From: Candidatus Hodarchaeota archaeon
GTDB lineage: Archaea > Asgardarchaeota > Heimdallarchaeia > Hodarchaeales > Hodarchaeaceae
Direction of reading: 5' to 3'
NCBI GenBank assembly: GCA_016840285.1
Contig: JAEOSR010000050.1
Coordinates: forward strand, 1 to 64,000
Length of the DNA stretch: 64,000 nucleotides
The position numbers and the translations under genes are program-made. Of the stretch, positions 36,790 through 46,795 are shown in pieces; within the stretch, counting starts at the first letter, position 1; every line of letters begins with the position of its first letter. The notes under the pieces are model-generated. The model was not told where the DNA came from and searched no databases. It saw only the letters and a list, made by a program, of their open reading frames with translations.

Positions 36790-38169
36790 CTACATGTAAT
36801 CTATAGCTTCGACGAGGCTATTCTCAAATACTTCTAAGATATGGTCTGAATCTTCACGAGTTATGATCAACGGAGGTTTAATTTTACAGACATTCCTGAA
36901 AAGTTTCCCACTATCTGAGGATATTGGTGCCGCATGACCGAAGATAACCCCCTGATCCACGGCTTCATCAATGAGATCAGAACATAGAGCATTTCCTGGT
37001 TCTTTAGTATCAGGGTCATTAACGAGTTCAATACCAATAAATAAGCCTGGACATCGTATATCGCCAATAACATCGTATTTCTTTTGTAACTGTCTTAATT
37101 TGGATGTCAAATAATCTCCTTGTTCACGGGTGTTTTTTAGAAGGTCAGCTTTTTCAATATAGTTGAGAAACACTAACCCTGAAGCAAACATGAGGGGATT
37201 AGCACCAAATGTAGAGTGCTCCTCCGCAGCATTAAAACCAGTCAGATCATCTCGGGCAATAGTAACACCCATGGGTAATCCTCCCCCGACCGCTTTTGTC
37301 AAACAACTGATATCAGGAATGACTCCATCATAGTAATCCGACGCAAACCAATAACCAATGCGAGTGAACACCTGAGATTCATCAAAAATTAAAAATATGT
37401 CATTTTTTTGAGTATATTTCCGAAGTTCTTGTAGATACTTTTTTGGAGCAGGAATGTGACCACCTGGACCTTGCATTGGTTCCAATAACATCCCACAGAC
37501 TTTATCCACTGATCCATACTCGATCATATGTTTCGCTAGTTCTAAACACTCTAAATGGCAGGTTTTCTCATTCTCTTGTCCCATGGGGCAACGGTAACAA
37601 TAGGGAAAAGGAATTTTTGACACCCTATCGAAACCCCAAGGTCGAAAACGCGTTACTCCCGCGAATCGTGCAGAAAGTGTCATTGTAGCAAGAGAACTTC
37701 CATGATATCCTCTAGTAAAAGTATAGAAGTGTTCAGCACCAGGTTTGTTTAACATTGCTAAACGTAAAGCTGCTTCAATAGCTGCTCCACCTCCCATAGC
37801 ATTTACTGCAATCTTTTTGAGGTTTCCAGGAGTAATACTAGTCAATTTATGGATGAATTTGACCCTGGGGATAGTTGGAAAACCATATCGAACATGGGTT
37901 AAGCGTTTTAACTGCTCACTCACCGCAAACGCAACATCAGGGTTAGCAAAACCGATATTACATGTCCAAGCTTGCGCAGTACAGTCCAAGAATTCTTTTC
38001 CTGTATGATCCTCCAAATAGGAACCAGACCCCTTAAGAAAAAGTTGATCATAAAACGGAACAAGGCTTTTTTTATGAACCTCATCTATCTCATCGTCAGT
38101 TATATCCGTGATCCAAGATAAAATTTCATCATCTTTGAAAAGTCGTGCTTGATTTTTCATTTTCACCAT
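36790..38169 (-). CDS. Class III PLP-dependent aminotransferase
   Basis: This 459-residue fold-type I enzyme has the class III order: LDCTAQAWTCNIGFANPDV, NAMGGGAAIEAALRLAM, GYHGSSLATMTLSA, LLEPMQGPGGHIPAP, IFDESQVFTRIG (PLP Asp) and CLTKAVGGGLPMG, whose Lys is the Schiff-base residue. A Cys-rich insert (YCYRCPMGQENEKTC) is known in some members. The donor could be 4-aminobutyrate, ornithine or another omega-amino compound; none is decided. ATG 38169 or the ATG nine bases on (after GGTGA) may be the start. First in a pair with the FGGY kinase. Confidence 0.85.
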   Translation of the reverse strand: MVKMKNQARLFKDDEILSWITDITDDEIDEVHKKSLVPFYDQLFLKGSGSYLEDHTGKEFLDCTAQAWTCNIGFANPDVAFAVSEQLKRLTHVRYGFPTIPRVKFIHKLTSITPGNLKKIAVNAMGGGAAIEAALRLAMLNKPGAEHFYTFTRGYHGSSLATMTLSARFAGVTRFRPWGFDRVSKIPFPYCYRCPMGQENEKTCHLECLELAKHMIEYGSVDKVCGMLLEPMQGPGGHIPAPKKYLQELRKYTQKNDIFLIFDESQVFTRIGYWFASDYYDGVIPDISCLTKAVGGGLPMGVTIARDDLTGFNAAEEHSTFGANPLMFASGLVFLNYIEKADLLKNTREQGDYLTSKLRQLQKKYDVIGDIRCPGLFIGIELVNDPDTKEPGNALCSDLIDEAVDQGVIFGHAAPISSDSGKLFRNVCKIKPPLIITREDSDHILEVFENSLVEAIDYM

Positions 38170-38310
38170 TCAGCCTTTTGATTAGTTTATACAAAAAAGA
38201 ATAATTATAATTAAGAATTTTTCTGGAAGCTATCTCATCTTTCCTTATCTAAACAAATTTTTAATATAGGAAGGAATTTTACAAAAGAAAAATAAAAAAA
38301 AGGGTTATAA

Positions 38311-38320
38311 AATTATATAA
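38311..38320 (-). promoter_or_regulatory. TATA-like element before the aminotransferase-kinase operon
   Basis: On the minus strand this reads ttatataatt within a tttta-rich context, a box A-like motif about 140 bases before the aminotransferase start. The long leader makes the assignment tentative. It also sits just past the end of the gene at 38364. Confidence 0.25.
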
Positions 38321-38363
38321 AAGTCTGATACTGAAAGAAATTCAAATGAAAATGAAGAAAAAA

Positions 38364-38741
38364 TTATTCTCGTATTCGCTCTTTCATCCTAAATGGGATA
38401 TCACCGTATTCTTCAGTCAATAGCTTTGTAAATCTGATTTTATATTTTTCTTTAGGTAAAGGTTTATCTCGTTGAAAGTATAACGTTGCAAGAGTCTTAA
38501 CAGAGAATTTAGCAGGATTCTGTTCATTAATTTCCTTATTATTGATTTTTTCTCCATCAAGATCAATGGTAAAATCTTTAAATTTCTCCTTTTCTACTGA
38601 TTCACCTTTAATCTCAAGTTTAAGGGGAGCAATGATTGTTGCATCACTAATTGAATTTTTCATCTGGAGTTGGAAACCATTCTCATTATTCTTTAGCGAT
38701 TTTTTAACAAAAAGTTGTCGAAGTAGATCTTCGTTTACCAT
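38364..38741 (-). CDS. Small beta-rich protein, possible DUF6379/C-glycoside deglycosidase beta-subunit type
   Basis: The 125-residue product lacks a signal peptide. It opens MVNEDLLRQLFVKKSLKNNENGF, and alternating strands follow (ATIIAPLKLEIKGESVE, FTIDLDGEKIN, KYKIRFTKLLTEEYGDI). This pattern resembles the small beta subunit of C-deglycosylation enzymes (DUF6379), but I rely on general shape and the partner alpha subunit is absent. It could be an unrelated beta-sandwich protein. It stands alone, divergent from the large surface protein. Confidence 0.45.
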   Translation of the reverse strand: MVNEDLLRQLFVKKSLKNNENGFQLQMKNSISDATIIAPLKLEIKGESVEKEKFKDFTIDLDGEKINNKEINEQNPAKFSVKTLATLYFQRDKPLPKEKYKIRFTKLLTEEYGDIPFRMKERIRE

Positions 38742-38957
38742 GATTTAGCACTCCTTATTTGATATATGAAGGATAGAGATGTTTTATTCACTTCAAAATA
38801 AAAAATGGAATTGTGCTTTAAATCTATTGTTTATGTAAATTAGTTTGAAAGAATATATCACGAAGATATTAGCTAAATATTTGGGAATATTTATGAAACT
38901 CTTAGTTTAATTTTCTACTCAATACGATTATTCTAATCATAAAATGGAAGAAGAGAA

Positions 38958-41924
38958 ATGAAAACGATAAATTTGATATTTACCCTCGCTCTGATATTAT
39001 CTTTTTTCTCATTCAATTCAAATTTGAATTCTGTGAACCCAACGGATGTAACTGTATTTAATACTCCTGAAACACCCCAACCGACATTTTCTGTCGCTGA
39101 TACCGCAGGCCCTATCATAGGAATACCTTCCTTGGATATTCCAAATCCCAATAGCGATGAAGATGTCCAGGTGACTGGCCCTATCCAAGATGTTGACAGC
39201 GTCCGAAATACCACATTATTCTGGCAATATACTACAATTAATAACACGATATTCAACAGTACGGATACTAGTCCAAACAATCGGCGTTTCATTAATCGGA
39301 ACAATTATGATTTCCCTGAAACTGGATACATCACTGCTTCTGGCGTGAAAACCACATTTTCATCCAATTGGGCATATGGTGAATACGTTTTCAATGAATC
39401 AGGTGTGACTCAGATCTATCTCGATATTGATGGTCCTTCGGCCAATATAGTCTATATCCACATCCAAGCAAAGAATATTACTACAGGCTTATGGCAAACC
39501 GTGCTTGAGGACGGGGGATATGGACAGACATCCTCTATAGACCCAGCTAATGAAACTTATGCGAATGTGGGCCTCACACTAGGTTATCGAGTTTTTATAG
39601 TGACCTATATGACTGCATTTGCAGACTTCCCTTATTTTGACGATCTTGACATTTGGCGAGACGAATACGAATGGATCATTCCTGCAGTAGGAAGAACCAA
39701 AGCTTCTTTCGTGGATTATCATATTACCGCATTTGATGACATGAACCAGAGTACAACTTCTCCCACTTATTCTTTTCTCATGGATTGGGCGCCAATTATC
39801 ACATTTGAAATTGCCCCTCCCTCCACAGTTAAAGGGGATGAAGAAATTAATTTCACGGTACGCGTTGAAGATTATGACGGATATGTTACGATAAACAAAA
39901 CCAGTGTATTTGTGTACTATTGGTTTTCTGGGGCTTCCTCCGTAATAACTGAGATTGACTTAGTACATTACTACGATTCTCCATTAGGTGGATCCAATGG
40001 ATATCGATATTTTAACGGAACTATTCCTTCGGGAAATATCCAAAATAATGAAACTGCATTATACTTCAGAGTCAATGCCTCTGATATTGTAGGTGAAACA
40101 AAGGGACGCGAAAGTCGTTCTTCTCGACCAACGGTCTGGATTGATAGTCTAAATCCAAGAGTGATCCCAACGGGGATAACTGTTGATGGGGGGGTAAACA
40201 TCGCTGGTCTCGGTCTCGTGAGAAATACATCGTTGGTAGATGTATCTGTAAATATAACTGCCAGTTTTTATGACCAGAATAATGTCTCATCCGTGGCTAT
40301 CTATTATTCAATGCCTAATGTTACTACCCCAATAAAGCTGGTTATGCAAAATACCTCGGTTTTAGATCAATTCAGAACTTTTAACGTTAGTTTACCAGCG
40401 ACTAACGAAACGATGTTTGTTGAATACTTCTTCGAAACAGAAGACTCTCTTGGCAATAATGGAACTACTTCTTTTGAGAATTTCTATTATTCTGATGGCT
40501 CAGGGCCTATATTAGATACTCTCCTTGTCTACCCTCCTGTAATCAGCAATTATACCGAAGTTTTAGTTCTTTTCAATGCTACTGACCTGTCATTTGTAAT
40601 TCTACCTGATTTATATTTCAAGGTCGAAAATCAAAGCTCTTGGGCAGGCCCCATTGGTGCAACACCTATTTATACAACTGATATTGATGATCAAGAGACG
40701 TTCACAGCGACCGATCTTCAGTATATTAAAGATAATGCGATAAATTCTTTCCCGCTTGAAGTAATTCGTACCATTCCTGTAGATGGAGCAGTACTCACGT
40801 TTGACATTACTCACGAAATGTCCACGGATCTACGAGTCTGGCTTAAACTTGATGATGGACAAAAATTCATACTTTATGATCGGGAACCTGGTTTAACTAC
40901 ATTTAGCAGAAGTATTGATCTCTTTGAATTAGGCCTTACTGAAGATGATTTTACAAAAGGGAATTTTACTCTAGAGATCCAAGATTTTTCTGAATTGTAT
41001 TCTGGTTCAATCACAAAATATGAAATTGAGCTTATTGACTATACGTATCCAGTAGGTTACCAATTTTATGTAAAGATTCCAGCTACAATGAACGATACAG
41101 CAGTGTCCTTCTACATCAATATGACGGATAAACTGGGGAATTCCGAAAATACAACAGTCATTGAATACTACTCGGATGGTGTAGCTCCAAGTATAAATGT
41201 GATACCCCTCACATCACCCATGAATCTCGCTGGGGCACATTACGTCCGAATCAATGCAAATATCGAAGACAAGGGAGGGATTTTTGGGGCAGACACTTAC
41301 TATAAGTACAATGAGAGTGATGATTGGACTGTGGGTGCGATGGTATTGGATAGTACTCCAGGATTATACTTCTTTGACATCCCCGTTCTTACTGAAACTG
41401 GAACAGTATACTATAAGATCAGGGCTTATGATTTTTCAGGCCTTTTAAATGAAACTTCGATCTACACTGTAAGTTACTCTCATGGATTAGGCCCTTATAT
41501 AGAAATTCTAGGCATTCCATATCCATCCCCTCTTGATATGAATGGCACGAATACACTTCGTATTTGGGCGAATGTTACCGATTTTGATGGTAATGTTACC
41601 AATTGTACCATTGGTTATCGATTTTCTGATGCTGATGAATGGCGACTTAAACCCATGATTTTTGATGATGAAACAGGATACTATTACTATGATGTCAAAG
41701 TTTCGAGGAGCGGTAACTTGACTGTCATTATCTACGCAACGGATGACTTTGGGTTAACTACAGAGTCTGATCCCTACACTATTTCGTACGAAAATGCTGG
41801 TACAACTCCTGGACTTCCACCTGAGTTAGTCCTTTTTGGAGCTCTCTTGGTTGTAGGTGGAGGTGGATCGGTAGCTACAGTTACTATTCTATACAAAAAA
41901 GGGAAACTTCCGGGAAGAGGCTAA
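38958..41924 (+). CDS. Large surface-anchored protein with beta-sandwich repeats and a P-domain-like module
   Basis: A 988-residue exported protein: signal peptide MKTINLIFTLALILSFFSF, long Asn/Ser/Thr-rich ectodomain with many NxT/S sites, and a C-terminal span (ELVLFGALLVVGGGGSVATVTILY) ending in a basic tail. Ig/cadherin-like strand repeats with the pattern YYSDG..P recur (near residues 510, 735 and 840). Around residue 610-690 a segment (VLTFDITHEMSTDLRVWLKLDD... GSITKYEIELI) resembles the proprotein-convertase P domain. A role in the cell envelope or adhesion is inferred. No catalytic domain is seen. Confidence 0.7.
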   Translation: MKTINLIFTLALILSFFSFNSNLNSVNPTDVTVFNTPETPQPTFSVADTAGPIIGIPSLDIPNPNSDEDVQVTGPIQDVDSVRNTTLFWQYTTINNTIFNSTDTSPNNRRFINRNNYDFPETGYITASGVKTTFSSNWAYGEYVFNESGVTQIYLDIDGPSANIVYIHIQAKNITTGLWQTVLEDGGYGQTSSIDPANETYANVGLTLGYRVFIVTYMTAFADFPYFDDLDIWRDEYEWIIPAVGRTKASFVDYHITAFDDMNQSTTSPTYSFLMDWAPIITFEIAPPSTVKGDEEINFTVRVEDYDGYVTINKTSVFVYYWFSGASSVITEIDLVHYYDSPLGGSNGYRYFNGTIPSGNIQNNETALYFRVNASDIVGETKGRESRSSRPTVWIDSLNPRVIPTGITVDGGVNIAGLGLVRNTSLVDVSVNITASFYDQNNVSSVAIYYSMPNVTTPIKLVMQNTSVLDQFRTFNVSLPATNETMFVEYFFETEDSLGNNGTTSFENFYYSDGSGPILDTLLVYPPVISNYTEVLVLFNATDLSFVILPDLYFKVENQSSWAGPIGATPIYTTDIDDQETFTATDLQYIKDNAINSFPLEVIRTIPVDGAVLTFDITHEMSTDLRVWLKLDDGQKFILYDREPGLTTFSRSIDLFELGLTEDDFTKGNFTLEIQDFSELYSGSITKYEIELIDYTYPVGYQFYVKIPATMNDTAVSFYINMTDKLGNSENTTVIEYYSDGVAPSINVIPLTSPMNLAGAHYVRINANIEDKGGIFGADTYYKYNESDDWTVGAMVLDSTPGLYFFDIPVLTETGTVYYKIRAYDFSGLLNETSIYTVSYSHGLGPYIEILGIPYPSPLDMNGTNTLRIWANVTDFDGNVTNCTIGYRFSDADEWRLKPMIFDDETGYYYYDVKVSRSGNLTVIIYATDDFGLTTESDPYTISYENAGTTPGLPPELVLFGALLVVGGGGSVATVTILYKKGKLPGRG

Positions 41925-41936
41925 AACGACTTAATG

Positions 41937-41967
41937 AGAAACTAAGTTGAGTTCTAGCTTAGTTTCT
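41937..41967. terminator. Bidirectional hairpin terminator
   Basis: agaaactaag (41937-41946) and cttagtttct (41958-41967) are perfect 10-base inverted arms with an 11-base loop. The hairpin sits in the 57-base gap between the convergent surface-protein and alcohol dehydrogenase genes, and T-rich sequence follows the arms on both strands. Confidence 0.5.
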
Positions 41968-41981
41968 TCACTTTATTTAAG

Positions 41982-43178
41982 TTAGAAATCGATTTCTTTA
42001 CCCTCATATGCACATTCAAATATCTTTTCAAAGTCCTCATAATCTAAAGGGCGCGGGTTCGACAGGGTGCCTGAATCATTCAATGCATAATCAATTAAAC
42101 TTTCAAACTTCGCTTTATATTGTTCTCTAGAAATCTTCATATCATTTAATGATAAGGGTAATTCAAGATTGACAATTAGGGCTTTAAACGCGTTAATCAA
42201 CTTGATAGATAATTCCTCATCCGAAACTCCGTCCATACCAACTAAACGAGCCAAATCAGCGATTCGACGCGGTTCAGCTTCTTTATTATACATTAACGAA
42301 TACAAACACATAGTTCCGATACAAACAGAATGAGGAACTTTGAATACAGCACCTACACTATGTGCCAAAGAATGAGACAAGATAATCTGAGAGTTTCCAA
42401 AACCCCAACCCGCCATAGTTGCCGCATTATGAAGTTTTCCTAATATTTCTTCGTCTGTTTCACCAGATTTACCCTGTTCGAATGCAATTGGTAGATTTTC
42501 CCACAGAAGTTTGAAAGCATGTCTTAATAACGCGTCTGAAAAGTCGTTCCGCCATTCAGAAAGGTAACCATCAATTGCATGGCACAATGCATCCATTCCT
42601 GTGCCTGCACGAAGGTGAATAGGCATTGTTTTTGTCAAGATAGGATCTAAAATTATTACATCTCCAACAAGTTCCCGATTTCCGAATGAAGCTTTTCGAT
42701 CTACTTCCTCAGATTCATCAGTGAGAACTGTTGCCCATGTGGCATCAGATCCAGTTCCAGATGTAGTGGGAATATTAATCAAAATACAGTTTGTTTTTTT
42801 TCTCAAATCTAAATCCCCTATTGGATCTAATCCTTCAATTGCTTCAAGACCTTCATCAGGACTTGCCCACATTGGCCACATTCCTTTAGCTGAATCAAGA
42901 ACGCTACCTCCACCTAATGCAATCAATACATCTGGTTTAGTTTCAATAAGAAGTTTGGCTCCTTTTTTGACAATTTGTAATGTTGGTTCCCCAGGGATTT
43001 CATCAAATATTGTTATTTTGGTATTAGTTTGCTTCAATCGATCTTCTACTTTAGCAAGATGCAACTTCTTCATCGTAGGATCAGTGATAATGAATGCATG
43101 CTTAAATGATTGTTGAGTCAGATAGTCCAATGCATCTTCGCCAAATATTACTTTCCTTGGACTGGTAAAATCCCACAT
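41982..43178 (-). CDS. Iron-containing alcohol dehydrogenase (group III)
   Basis: The 398-residue protein has IALGGGSVLDSAKGMW (NAD-binding), NIPTTSGTGSDATWATV, AGTGMDALCHAIDGYLS and SHSLAHSVGAVFKVPHSVCIG, giving the Asp and His metal ligands of Fe-ADHs. It interconverts alcohols and aldehydes. The SCP2-type gene lies 28 bases upstream on the same strand. Both are divergent from the aldehyde oxidoreductase operon, which suits coupled alcohol-aldehyde-acid chemistry. Confidence 0.88.
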   Translation of the reverse strand: MWDFTSPRKVIFGEDALDYLTQQSFKHAFIITDPTMKKLHLAKVEDRLKQTNTKITIFDEIPGEPTLQIVKKGAKLLIETKPDVLIALGGGSVLDSAKGMWPMWASPDEGLEAIEGLDPIGDLDLRKKTNCILINIPTTSGTGSDATWATVLTDESEEVDRKASFGNRELVGDVIILDPILTKTMPIHLRAGTGMDALCHAIDGYLSEWRNDFSDALLRHAFKLLWENLPIAFEQGKSGETDEEILGKLHNAATMAGWGFGNSQIILSHSLAHSVGAVFKVPHSVCIGTMCLYSLMYNKEAEPRRIADLARLVGMDGVSDEELSIKLINAFKALIVNLELPLSLNDMKISREQYKAKFESLIDYALNDSGTLSNPRPLDYEDFEKIFECAYEGKEIDF

Positions 43179-43206
43179 TTCAGCTTACTTCCACAAAGTA
43201 AAATAA

Positions 43207-43644
43207 TCACGGGTACTCTACGCCTTCCATCTGCGTGCATTTCACAAGTTCTTGTGAAGCTTTAACGGCCCGTAACATCTTAGCCATAGCTTTCGGACTA
43301 CATTCAACTTTGAATTTACGTTGAAGAACCCCTTTTAAGGGATCAAGTTTCCCATCGAAGACTTTTAACCAATCAGCATATTTCCCACCAAAAATATATG
43401 CTACATTTTCTGGAGCAGGTTTGTCAGGAGTTTCATAATAAGCTCCTCGACATTTACCATGCCACAGATCCACATACATCCTTCGTTCTTCAGTTAGGGT
43501 ACCTGTGCCATCTGGTGTTACAACAAATACAAAATCCCCTTCCCAGTCTTTAGCTGCTTTAGCGTATGACTCACTTTCGTTAATACTTTTCACATAAGCA
43601 TCTAGCCACTCTTGTTCCCCAAATATGATTTTTTCATTACCCAT
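43207..43644 (-). CDS. SCP2 sterol-binding-like domain protein
   Basis: A 145-residue single-domain protein of the SCP2 type (FVFVVTPDGTGTLTEERRMYVDLWHGKCRGAY, then APENVAYIFGGKYADWLKVFDGKLDP and QRKFKVECSPKAMAKMLRAV). Such domains bind fatty acyl chains or other lipids, or act as accessory modules. AGGAGA precedes ATG 43644. First gene of a pair with the alcohol dehydrogenase. A lipid-carrying role fits the neighbouring acyl-CoA ligase and acyltransferase. Confidence 0.75.
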   Translation of the reverse strand: MGNEKIIFGEQEWLDAYVKSINESESYAKAAKDWEGDFVFVVTPDGTGTLTEERRMYVDLWHGKCRGAYYETPDKPAPENVAYIFGGKYADWLKVFDGKLDPLKGVLQRKFKVECSPKAMAKMLRAVKASQELVKCTQMEGVEYP

Positions 43645-43829
43645 TTTTCTGATTCTCCTAAATTTCTAATTTATCTGCTTCTATCTCAGGATTTTAAGCC
43701 ACAATATAAGAGTTATTCTAAGTGTCTTACTAATTCAAAATTTTGCAATAGCTAAATAAATTCACGACAGAGAAAAAGCTAAAATCATAATTTAAAATAT
43801 GTAATTCGATTTCTTGGAGTATTTTCAAT

Positions 43830-45692
43830 ATGTACGGTTATATGGGTAAAATTTTACGAGTGAACCTGTCAAATGGTACAATAACAGAAGAATTTCCAGA
43901 GGATGAAACTCTTAAGATGTTCTTGGGAGGAGCTGGATTAGCTACCAAGTATCTCTTTGATGAAGTTAAAGCAGGAATAGATCCTTTAAGTCCTAAAAAT
44001 AAACTCATTTTTATGACTGGACCTATGACTGGAACATCCTCTCCGAGCACTGGAAGATATTCTGTTGTCGCTAAGTCTCCTCTTACTGGATTTTGGGGCC
44101 ACGCAAATTCAGGTGGATATTGGGGCCGTGATCTGAAGAGAGCAGGATTTGATGGACTTATTTTTGAGGGACTCTCTGAGAAACCAGTTTATTTGGTAAC
44201 AGACGAAGGGAAAGCTGAGCTTAGAGACGCTACTCACCTTTGGGGTAAGAATACTTCGGAGACTACTAAATTAATTAAAGAAGAACTCGGAGAAAAGTTT
44301 AATGTCGCTTGTATCGGAATAGGGGGGGAAAATTTAGTGAAGTTTGCAGCCATCATGAATGATGCTGATGAACAAAACTGGGGTCGAGCAGCTGGAAGAT
44401 GTGGATTAGGAGCTGTTATGGGGTCTAAAAAAATTAAAGCTATTGCTTCTAGAGGTACAGCAAAGGTTATTGTTGCTGATAAGGAAAAATATAAAGAAGA
44501 AGCAAAGAAACGGTTTGACTGGGTTAATCAAAGTTTATTGAAGATGACCCTCGAAGTATTTGGTACAGCTGCAATGCTTGATTTAGTTAATGAAAAAGGA
44601 GGATTTCCCACTAGGAATTTCCAGACTGGTACCTTTAAGGAATCAGAGAAAATAAATGGTGAAGCAATTAATGAAAACATACTCATTAAGAGAAAACCGT
44701 GTTTTGCATGTCCCATCCATTGTGGAAGAATCTCTGAAATTAAATCAGGACCATACACCAGTAAAGGAGAAGGACCAGAATATGAATCACTCTGTTCTCT
44801 TGGTAGTATGTGTGACATTGATAATTTAGAGGCAATCACATATGCTCATTTTCTGTGTAATGAATATGGTCTAGATACGATATCCGCTGGAGCTACCATT
44901 GCTTTCGCCATGGAGTGCTTTGAGAAAGGGATCCTGACCGATACTGACGGATTAGAGATTAGCTTCGGGAATACAGATGTTATGATTGAGCTTATCCATA
45001 GAATTGGCAAAAGAGAAGGAAAAGTTGGAGACCTACTCGCAGAGGGGTCAAAAGTTGTCTCAGAAAAACTAGGGCAAGGATCTGAAAAGTTTGCCATGCA
45101 TGTCAAGGGCCTTGAGCTGCCAGCCTATGATAGCAGAGCAGCTAAGATAACAGGAGTAGGGTTTGCCACTGCAAATCGAGGAGGAGACCACATAACATCG
45201 TTTATAGAAGGCCCTACCTTTTTGTCATTACCGTTCACTCTTGTTGATGGAGAACTTAGTGATGATCTTGAAGCAACTCCAGAGGATACTAGAATTCTCA
45301 AAGATTATGAGGATGCTTTTGGTGTATTTGACTCCATTGGTGGCTGCAAGTTCATGGGGATGGTACTCACGGGAGATGATTGGGCATCATTAATAGCCAC
45401 TCTTTTCGGTTGGGATAACTTCACAGAGAAAGATTTCAGAAAAACAGGTGAACGAATTTTCAATCTGCAAAGAGTCTATAATATTAGAGAAGGGTTAACC
45501 AGGGCTGACGATACACTTCCCAAACGGTTATTGGAGGAACCGATGCCCGAAGGACCAGCTAAAGGCCACACAGTAGATCTGGAACCTCTTTTAGAGGCTT
45601 ATTATGAATATAGAGGGTGGGGAAAAGATGGAAAACCAACTCCAGACAAACTCGAAGAACTAGAGTTGGATTGGTTAATAAAGGATATCTAA
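43830..45692 (+). CDS. Aldehyde:ferredoxin oxidoreductase (tungsten AOR family)
   Basis: The 620-residue enzyme has the AOR N-terminal barrel (MGKILRVNLSNGTI, LGGAGLATKYLFDEV, SPSTGRYSVVAKSPLTGFWGHANSGG) and the [4Fe-4S] ligands CFACPIHC near residue 291 plus a later Cys (GGCKFMG). It needs a tungsten or molybdenum bis-pterin cofactor and oxidises aldehydes to acids with ferredoxin. A MoaD-like gene closes the same plus-strand cluster. It starts at ATG 43830, about 35 bases after a TTTAAAAT box. Confidence 0.9.
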   Translation: MYGYMGKILRVNLSNGTITEEFPEDETLKMFLGGAGLATKYLFDEVKAGIDPLSPKNKLIFMTGPMTGTSSPSTGRYSVVAKSPLTGFWGHANSGGYWGRDLKRAGFDGLIFEGLSEKPVYLVTDEGKAELRDATHLWGKNTSETTKLIKEELGEKFNVACIGIGGENLVKFAAIMNDADEQNWGRAAGRCGLGAVMGSKKIKAIASRGTAKVIVADKEKYKEEAKKRFDWVNQSLLKMTLEVFGTAAMLDLVNEKGGFPTRNFQTGTFKESEKINGEAINENILIKRKPCFACPIHCGRISEIKSGPYTSKGEGPEYESLCSLGSMCDIDNLEAITYAHFLCNEYGLDTISAGATIAFAMECFEKGILTDTDGLEISFGNTDVMIELIHRIGKREGKVGDLLAEGSKVVSEKLGQGSEKFAMHVKGLELPAYDSRAAKITGVGFATANRGGDHITSFIEGPTFLSLPFTLVDGELSDDLEATPEDTRILKDYEDAFGVFDSIGGCKFMGMVLTGDDWASLIATLFGWDNFTEKDFRKTGERIFNLQRVYNIREGLTRADDTLPKRLLEEPMPEGPAKGHTVDLEPLLEAYYEYRGWGKDGKPTPDKLEELELDWLIKDI

Positions 45693-45845
45693 TAGAGAAT
45701 TTAGGGTGCTTTAGGTCAACTGCCTCTTTAAATAAATCCTATGGAGAAAAAAGGAATAGATCTCAGAGTAGTTCCGTTTCAATGGATTTGGAACGTTTTT
45801 ACAAAAAACTACACATAAAAATTCTTTACTAAAGAATTTAATACA

Positions 45846-46769
45846 TTGAGACAGAAAGTCTTTGAAATGATTCTCCTCCCTCCAAAGAAAACAATGAGGA
45901 ATTGGTCGCTCTTACAAAGATTAATTTATGAATTTATAAAGCTAATACTTCCAAGATTCATGAGATTCTATTTTCGATTTGAGGTTAACGGAATCCATTT
46001 CGCTAACAAATTCCCTGAGGGAACACCAGTCATCTTTTGTTCAAATCATCGTTCTCATCTTGATGCTTTAATTTTTGCGAGTGCAGTCGTACACCCTTTT
46101 GGTAAGAGAACCACTTGCGGTTTTATTGCTAGTGGAAAAGCAATGCAAAGTAATCCCTTTTTTGAGCTTGTAAAATATTTAGGAGCGATTCCAGTATATC
46201 CAGATAACCCACAACCTGCCTTAGATTATTCGTTTAAGTTACTTCAAGAGAATTATGCTATATTTCTGGCTCCACAAGGTAAAAGAATTCCTAGTAATCC
46301 ATTATTTGATTTTCATAATTTAATAAGTCAGGGGAAAACTGGAATAGGAAGATTGGTGTTGCGATTCAATGGTAAAATTCCTGTTGTACCAATGTATATT
46401 CACGGGTCTTACGAAGCACTAAGAAGGGGGAAAATCATACCAAAATTTAGGTCTTTTATATCAGTGACTTTTTGTAAACCACTCATTTTCACTCAGTTCA
46501 CACGGAGAGAAGGTTGGAATGACGCAATTCCTAAATTTTATTCAACGTCGCGAAAAATAGTTAATACGATAATGACAAGCATTAGAGAGCAAATGTTAAT
46601 ACAGGAAGAGTCTTTTCTTAAGATTCTTGAAAAGAAATTTAGAATTCCTCTTGAAAAGATACAAATATCTCCCAAGTCAAAACCTAAAGTTGACACGATT
46701 CTTTCCAAATTATTAGAATTTTATCATGAAGATTTAAAGAAATACTTAGAAGAAATTCCTCAAAATTAA
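45846..46769 (+). CDS. PlsC-like 1-acyl-glycerol-phosphate acyltransferase family protein
   Basis: The 307-residue protein has the acyltransferase blocks: I SNHRSHLDALIF (HX4D motif), III APQGKRIPS (Pro-x-Gly-x-Arg), and IV IPVVPMYIHGSYEAL. In bacteria and eukaryotes these enzymes transfer acyl groups to lysophosphatidate; archaea classically lack ester lipids, so the acceptor here is open. The start is TTG 45846, with ATG 45867 an alternative. It is separated by 153 bases from the AOR gene and by 26 from the acyl-CoA ligase gene, all on the plus strand. Confidence 0.82.
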   Translation: MRQKVFEMILLPPKKTMRNWSLLQRLIYEFIKLILPRFMRFYFRFEVNGIHFANKFPEGTPVIFCSNHRSHLDALIFASAVVHPFGKRTTCGFIASGKAMQSNPFFELVKYLGAIPVYPDNPQPALDYSFKLLQENYAIFLAPQGKRIPSNPLFDFHNLISQGKTGIGRLVLRFNGKIPVVPMYIHGSYEALRRGKIIPKFRSFISVTFCKPLIFTQFTRREGWNDAIPKFYSTSRKIVNTIMTSIREQMLIQEESFLKILEKKFRIPLEKIQISPKSKPKVDTILSKLLEFYHEDLKKYLEEIPQN

Positions 46770-46795
46770 GAATAGGAGCTTGGTACTGTAAAGAA

